From the NCBI GenBank assembly GCA_003158755.1, contig PMLF01000056.1, positions 1 through 16,526 of the forward strand: DNA of 16,526 nucleotides, in the 5' to 3' direction. The notes beneath the pieces were generated by a model that was given only the letters and a program-made list of their open reading frames with translations, searched no databases and had not been told where the DNA came from. This DNA is from Elusimicrobiota bacterium (GTDB lineage Bacteria > Elusimicrobiota > Elusimicrobia > FEN-1173). How positions within the stretch are numbered: position 1 is the first letter of the stretch; each line of letters starts with the position of its first letter. The position numbers were made by a program, and so were the translations under genes. Below, piece by piece: positions 14,054 to 16,526 of the stretch.

Positions 14054-14430
14054 CAGTGGGTCGCGGTTTTCAGGAATTCCTGATATTGAGCGTGAGTCAT
14101 GAGCTTGTCCCGATCCGAAGGAGAGGTCATCGTCAGTTTGTAGAGCCAGCCTTTCTCGTAAGGAGATTGGTTGACCAGTGCCGGGTTCGCCGCCACATCC
14201 TTGTTGGCGGCCGTCACGACGCCGGCCACGGGCGCGTAGATGTCGAAGGCGGCCTTGACCGATTCCACCGCGCAGGCCGGCTCCTCGGCCTTAAACGTTT
14301 TCCCCTCCTTGGGCGGATCGACGAAGACGACGTCGGTGATCTCGTGCTGGGCGTGGTCGGAGATTCCGACGGTCCCGTCGGCGGCGATCCATTCGTGAGT
14401 CTTGGTGAAGCGCAGGTCGTTGGGGTTCAT
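14053..14430 (-). CDS. gcvH: Glycine cleavage system H protein
   Basis: The H protein is the lipoylated carrier that shuttles the aminomethyl group from P to T protein and is reoxidised by the L protein. The 125-residue product has the typical length. The lipoyl-accepting lysine is Lys59 in AVESVKAAFD, and the sandwich hairpin continues YAPVAGVVTAANKDVAANPALVN. The opening DLRFTKTHEWI and the later YEKGWLYKLTM are characteristic. The frame is open to 14475, but the ATG at 14430 is preferred because GGAG sits seven bases upstream and because family members start just before the DLRFTKTHEW motif. It lies 19 bases after gcvT and is overlapped by one base by gcvPA. Its lipoylation is presumably served by lipA and the transferase in the same cluster. 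Confidence 0.97.
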   Translation of the reverse strand: MNPNDLRFTKTHEWIAADGTVGISDHAQHEITDVVFVDPPKEGKTFKAEEPACAVESVKAAFDIYAPVAGVVTAANKDVAANPALVNQSPYEKGWLYKLTMTSPSDRDKLMTHAQYQEFLKTATH

Positions 14431-14449
14431 CGTGGGCTCCTCGGAATTT

Positions 14450-15529
14450 TCACAAAACGTGAACGGGTTTGACATAGAACGGCAGCGCCGCCGCTTCGGC
14501 GGGCACGGCCCGGTCGTGGATCTTGACGGCCAGGGACCCCTCGGCTCCCTTCGGGAACGCGGCGTTGTCGACGTACCCCATCCCGATCCCGACGGAAAGG
14601 GACGGAGAGAACGTCCCGCTCGTCACTTCGCCGACGCGCCGGCCGTTGAAAAGGATTTCGTGGCCGTGCCGGGGAACACCCTTCTCTTTCAGCTTAAACG
14701 CGGCGATCCGCCGGGCAGGTCCTTTCTCTTTCTCCCGGAGGAGGGATTCCCGCCCGAGAAAATCGCCTTTCTCGAATTTGACCACCCAACTCAAGCCGGC
14801 TTCCAAGGCGGAATGTTTTTCATCCAGGTCGTTGCCGTAGAGGCGGTACCCCATTTCGAGCCGCAAGGTGTCCCGAGCGCCCAAACCGCACGGGACGGCG
14901 CCGGCGGCGAGGATTCGGGGATAGAGCGCCACCAGGACCGGCGCTTCGCCGAAAATTTCAAAGCCCTCTTCGCCGGTGTACCCCGTGCAGGAGACGATCA
15001 GGGTGGACCCTTCCCAGGGAAGTTCCATGATTTCGTTCTTCTTCAAATGCAGCGCGCCGGGAAACAGGAACCGGCCGACGGCCTCGGCGGAAGGCCCTTG
15101 GAGAGCCAACCCCGCTCCGTCCATCCGCTCCTCAATTTTGACGCCGGCGGCGGCGTGGGACTTCAGCCACGGGACGTCCACGCCCCGACGGGAGGCGTTC
15201 ACCACCAGGAAATAACGGTGTTCGTCGAACTTGTAGACGTATAAATCGTCCACCACGCATCCGTCCTCGCGGCAAAGGAGGGTGTACTGGCCCTGGCCCG
15301 GCTTCAATTTGGAAACGTCGTTGGTGGTGACCTTTTGAAGGAAATCAAACGCCTCGCCCCACACCCACACCTGCCCCATGTGGGCAATGTCGAAGAGTCC
15401 CGCCTTTTCCCGCACGGCCTTGTGCTCGGCGAGGATGCCCTGGAATTGTACGGGCATCTCCCAGCCGCCGAAGTCGATCAATCGGGCGCCGGCTTGTTTG
15501 TGGAGGTCGTTGAAAGGAGTTTTCTTCAT
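14450..15529 (-). CDS. gcvT: Glycine cleavage system aminomethyltransferase (T protein)
   Basis: GcvT transfers the methylene group from aminomethyl-lipoyl-GcvH to tetrahydrofolate, releasing ammonia. The 359-residue length is standard. Seen in the sequence are the N-terminal LIDFGGWEMPVQF (18-30), the motif GLFDIAHMGQV (44-54), QGQYTLLCREDGCVVDDLYVY (79-99) with the catalytic folate-site Asp in Asp94-Asp95, VVNAS, CTGYTGEEGFEIF, and the C-terminal barrel segment GEVTSGTFSPSLSVGIGMGYV. The ATG overlaps the lipA stop (ATGA), and GGTGA nearby may be the ribosome-binding site. No residue expected for activity appears missing. The gene sits second in the minus-strand operon. Confidence 0.97.
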   Translation of the reverse strand: MKKTPFNDLHKQAGARLIDFGGWEMPVQFQGILAEHKAVREKAGLFDIAHMGQVWVWGEAFDFLQKVTTNDVSKLKPGQGQYTLLCREDGCVVDDLYVYKFDEHRYFLVVNASRRGVDVPWLKSHAAAGVKIEERMDGAGLALQGPSAEAVGRFLFPGALHLKKNEIMELPWEGSTLIVSCTGYTGEEGFEIFGEAPVLVALYPRILAAGAVPCGLGARDTLRLEMGYRLYGNDLDEKHSALEAGLSWVVKFEKGDFLGRESLLREKEKGPARRIAAFKLKEKGVPRHGHEILFNGRRVGEVTSGTFSPSLSVGIGMGYVDNAAFPKGAEGSLAVKIHDRAVPAEAAALPFYVKPVHVL

Positions 15530-16416
15530 AATTTCACCAATTCGTCGGCGTGGTAGGAGCTCCGAACCAGCGGGCCCACCATGACCTTTTCAAATAGTTT
15601 TCCCGCTTCCGCTTTTATGTCCCTGAACTCTTCCAGCGAGTAGAAACGGTCCACCGGGAAAAATCGGGGTCCTGGAGGCAAGTACTGTCCCACGGTGAGA
15701 GCACGGACGCCGACGCGTTGAAGATCGTGGAACGTCTCGAGGAGTTCTTCCCTCTTTTCGCCCAGGCCCACCATCAGGCCCGATTTGACGGCGAGGCCGG
15801 ATTCGGCCGCGGCTTTTAAAACCGATAAGGAGCGATCGTAGGTGGCGAGGGCCCGAACTTGGGGCGACAAGCGCCGGACCGTTTCGACGTTGTGGTTGAA
15901 CACGTCCGGCCGGGCGTCGAAGATGATTTTTAGCAAATCGGAACGCCCCTGGAAATCGGGGGTTAACACCTCGACGGTGACTCCGGGAACCTCGGCGTGA
16001 AGGGCCCGGACCACGGACGAGAACTGGCCCGCCCCCTGGTCCGCCAGGTCGTCCCGGGCCGGAGAAGTCACGACGACGTGGGAAAGGCGGAGGACACGGA
16101 CCGCCTCCACAAGCTTTCCCGGCTCCCCGACGTCCACGGCCCCGGGCCGCCCCGACGTCTCCGCGCAAAACGCGCAACGGCGCGTGCATACCGATCCCAA
16201 AATCTGGAAACTCAATGTTCCCCGGGACCAGCAATCGGTCCGGTTGGGGCACTCGGCCTCCCGGCATACCGTCGGAAACCGCGTCCGGTCAAGTTCTCCT
16301 TGGATTCGGGCGAACGCCGGGCCCGATGGGATGGGCCGCTTCAAATAATCCGGCAATCGAGGTCGCCAGGAAACGGGTGATTTCCCACTTATTGATGTTT
16401 TCTCTTGATTGGTCAT
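15526..16416 (-). CDS. lipA: Lipoyl synthase (radical SAM)
   Basis: LipA inserts two sulfurs into protein-bound octanoyl groups to make lipoate. The 296-residue protein has all three signatures: the auxiliary-cluster cysteines C51, C56 and C62 (C-x4-C-x5-C), the radical-SAM cysteines C77, C81 and C84 (CTRRCAFC), and the C-terminal RSSYHA at 285-290, whose serine ligates the auxiliary cluster. Other conserved stretches are FNHNVETV, KSGLMVGLGE and GQYLPPG. The ATG at 16416 gives a typical length. No clear Shine-Dalgarno precedes it, and in the 59-base spacer to the tRNA I see no convincing promoter or terminator, so transcription might read through from the tRNA side. It overlaps gcvT by 4 bases, tying cofactor synthesis to the enzyme that uses it. 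Confidence 0.97.
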   Translation of the reverse strand: MTNQEKTSISGKSPVSWRPRLPDYLKRPIPSGPAFARIQGELDRTRFPTVCREAECPNRTDCWSRGTLSFQILGSVCTRRCAFCAETSGRPGAVDVGEPGKLVEAVRVLRLSHVVVTSPARDDLADQGAGQFSSVVRALHAEVPGVTVEVLTPDFQGRSDLLKIIFDARPDVFNHNVETVRRLSPQVRALATYDRSLSVLKAAAESGLAVKSGLMVGLGEKREELLETFHDLQRVGVRALTVGQYLPPGPRFFPVDRFYSLEEFRDIKAEAGKLFEKVMVGPLVRSSYHADELVKL

Positions 16417-16475
16417 GTTTTGGAAGGTCCGTTAAGGAAACGGGGCCGCGGGAGAAAAAGTCTCTCCATAAAAAA

Positions 16476-16526
16476 TGGTCGGGGTAGTCGGACTTGAACC
16501 GACGGCCTCCTGCTCCCAAAGCAGGC
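16476..16526 (-). tRNA. tRNA-Pro (anticodon UGG), 5' part beyond window edge
   Basis: Read on the minus strand, the fragment covers tRNA positions 26 to 76. The anticodon stem CCTGC/GCAGG encloses the loop TTTGGGA, giving anticodon UGG (complement of 16516-16518). A 5-base variable loop follows, then the T arm GTCGG-TTCAAGT-CCGAC, the acceptor 3' strand TACCCCG, discriminator A and an encoded CCA. The D arm and 5' acceptor strand lie beyond the right edge. It reads in the same direction as lipA. Confidence 0.95.

Noticed and set aside
11334..14083. Long plus-strand open frames (11334-11999, 12012-12983, 12983-14083) opposite the gcvP genes
   Set aside because: They are complementary to well-identified gcvPA/gcvPB codons. 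Their translations are His/Gly/Arg-rich with no family motif, which is typical of antisense frames in GC-rich DNA.
16289..16519. 76-residue minus-strand open frame across the tRNA and lipA start
   Set aside because: Its N-terminus is translated from tRNA-Pro sequence, a common artefact, and the rest is an out-of-frame reading of lipA.
1..16526. CRISPR arrays, insertion sequences, integrases, attachment sites or phage genes
   Set aside because: I found no regularly spaced direct repeats, transposase or integrase motifs, or terminal inverted repeats. The partial tRNA gene has no visible repeat of its 3' end elsewhere in the window.

Overview
The window is 16.5 kb of GC-rich, gene-dense DNA from a Gram-negative bacterium. 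Evidence for an outer membrane is a signal-peptide-bearing beta-barrel-like protein and a PAP2 phosphatase ending in an aromatic-terminated beta-strand-like segment. I cannot name the species. The mix of split glycine decarboxylase, a DUF2723-like/TPR membrane protein next to priA, and a FecR-domain protein next to a PAS kinase would suit an uncultured deep-branching lineage (for example Elusimicrobiota or a related environmental phylum). That placement is inference only. I saw no insertion sequence, phage gene or CRISPR array; the window looks like ordinary chromosome.

Left part (1-5476). A truncated OmpR-type response regulator reads leftward from 489. Divergent to it are a putative outer-membrane barrel protein (550-1458) and a PAP2 phosphatase with a signal peptide (1558-2394). 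A good sigma-70-type promoter (2484-2512) then drives a compact unit: a secreted FecR-domain protein, a soluble two-PAS histidine kinase of the NarX/DegS class, and its NarL/FixJ response regulator. The unit ends at a strong intrinsic terminator (5444-5476), reached through a structured untranslated stretch.

Middle part (5657-10601). Three genes are joined by 4-base stop/start overlaps: priA (replication restart helicase), a multi-pass membrane protein with C-terminal TPRs that resembles DUF2723 but has degenerate motifs, and a DREG-2/HDHD3-like HAD hydrolase. The 317-base gap before priA holds the terminator, a possible extended -10 promoter, and a possible short minus-strand reading frame.

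Right part (10555-16526), all on the minus strand. A partial tRNA-Pro(UGG) is followed by lipA-gcvT-gcvH-gcvPA-gcvPB and a lipoate/octanoyl-transferase family gene. Together these encode the T, H and split P proteins of the glycine cleavage system plus the enzymes that could attach octanoate to GcvH and convert it to lipoate. The L protein (dihydrolipoyl dehydrogenase) is not in the window. A GC-rich palindrome separates gcvPB from the transferase and overlaps the transferase's likely ribosome-binding site. The transferase gene converges with the HAD gene and overlaps it by 47 bp at the 3' ends.
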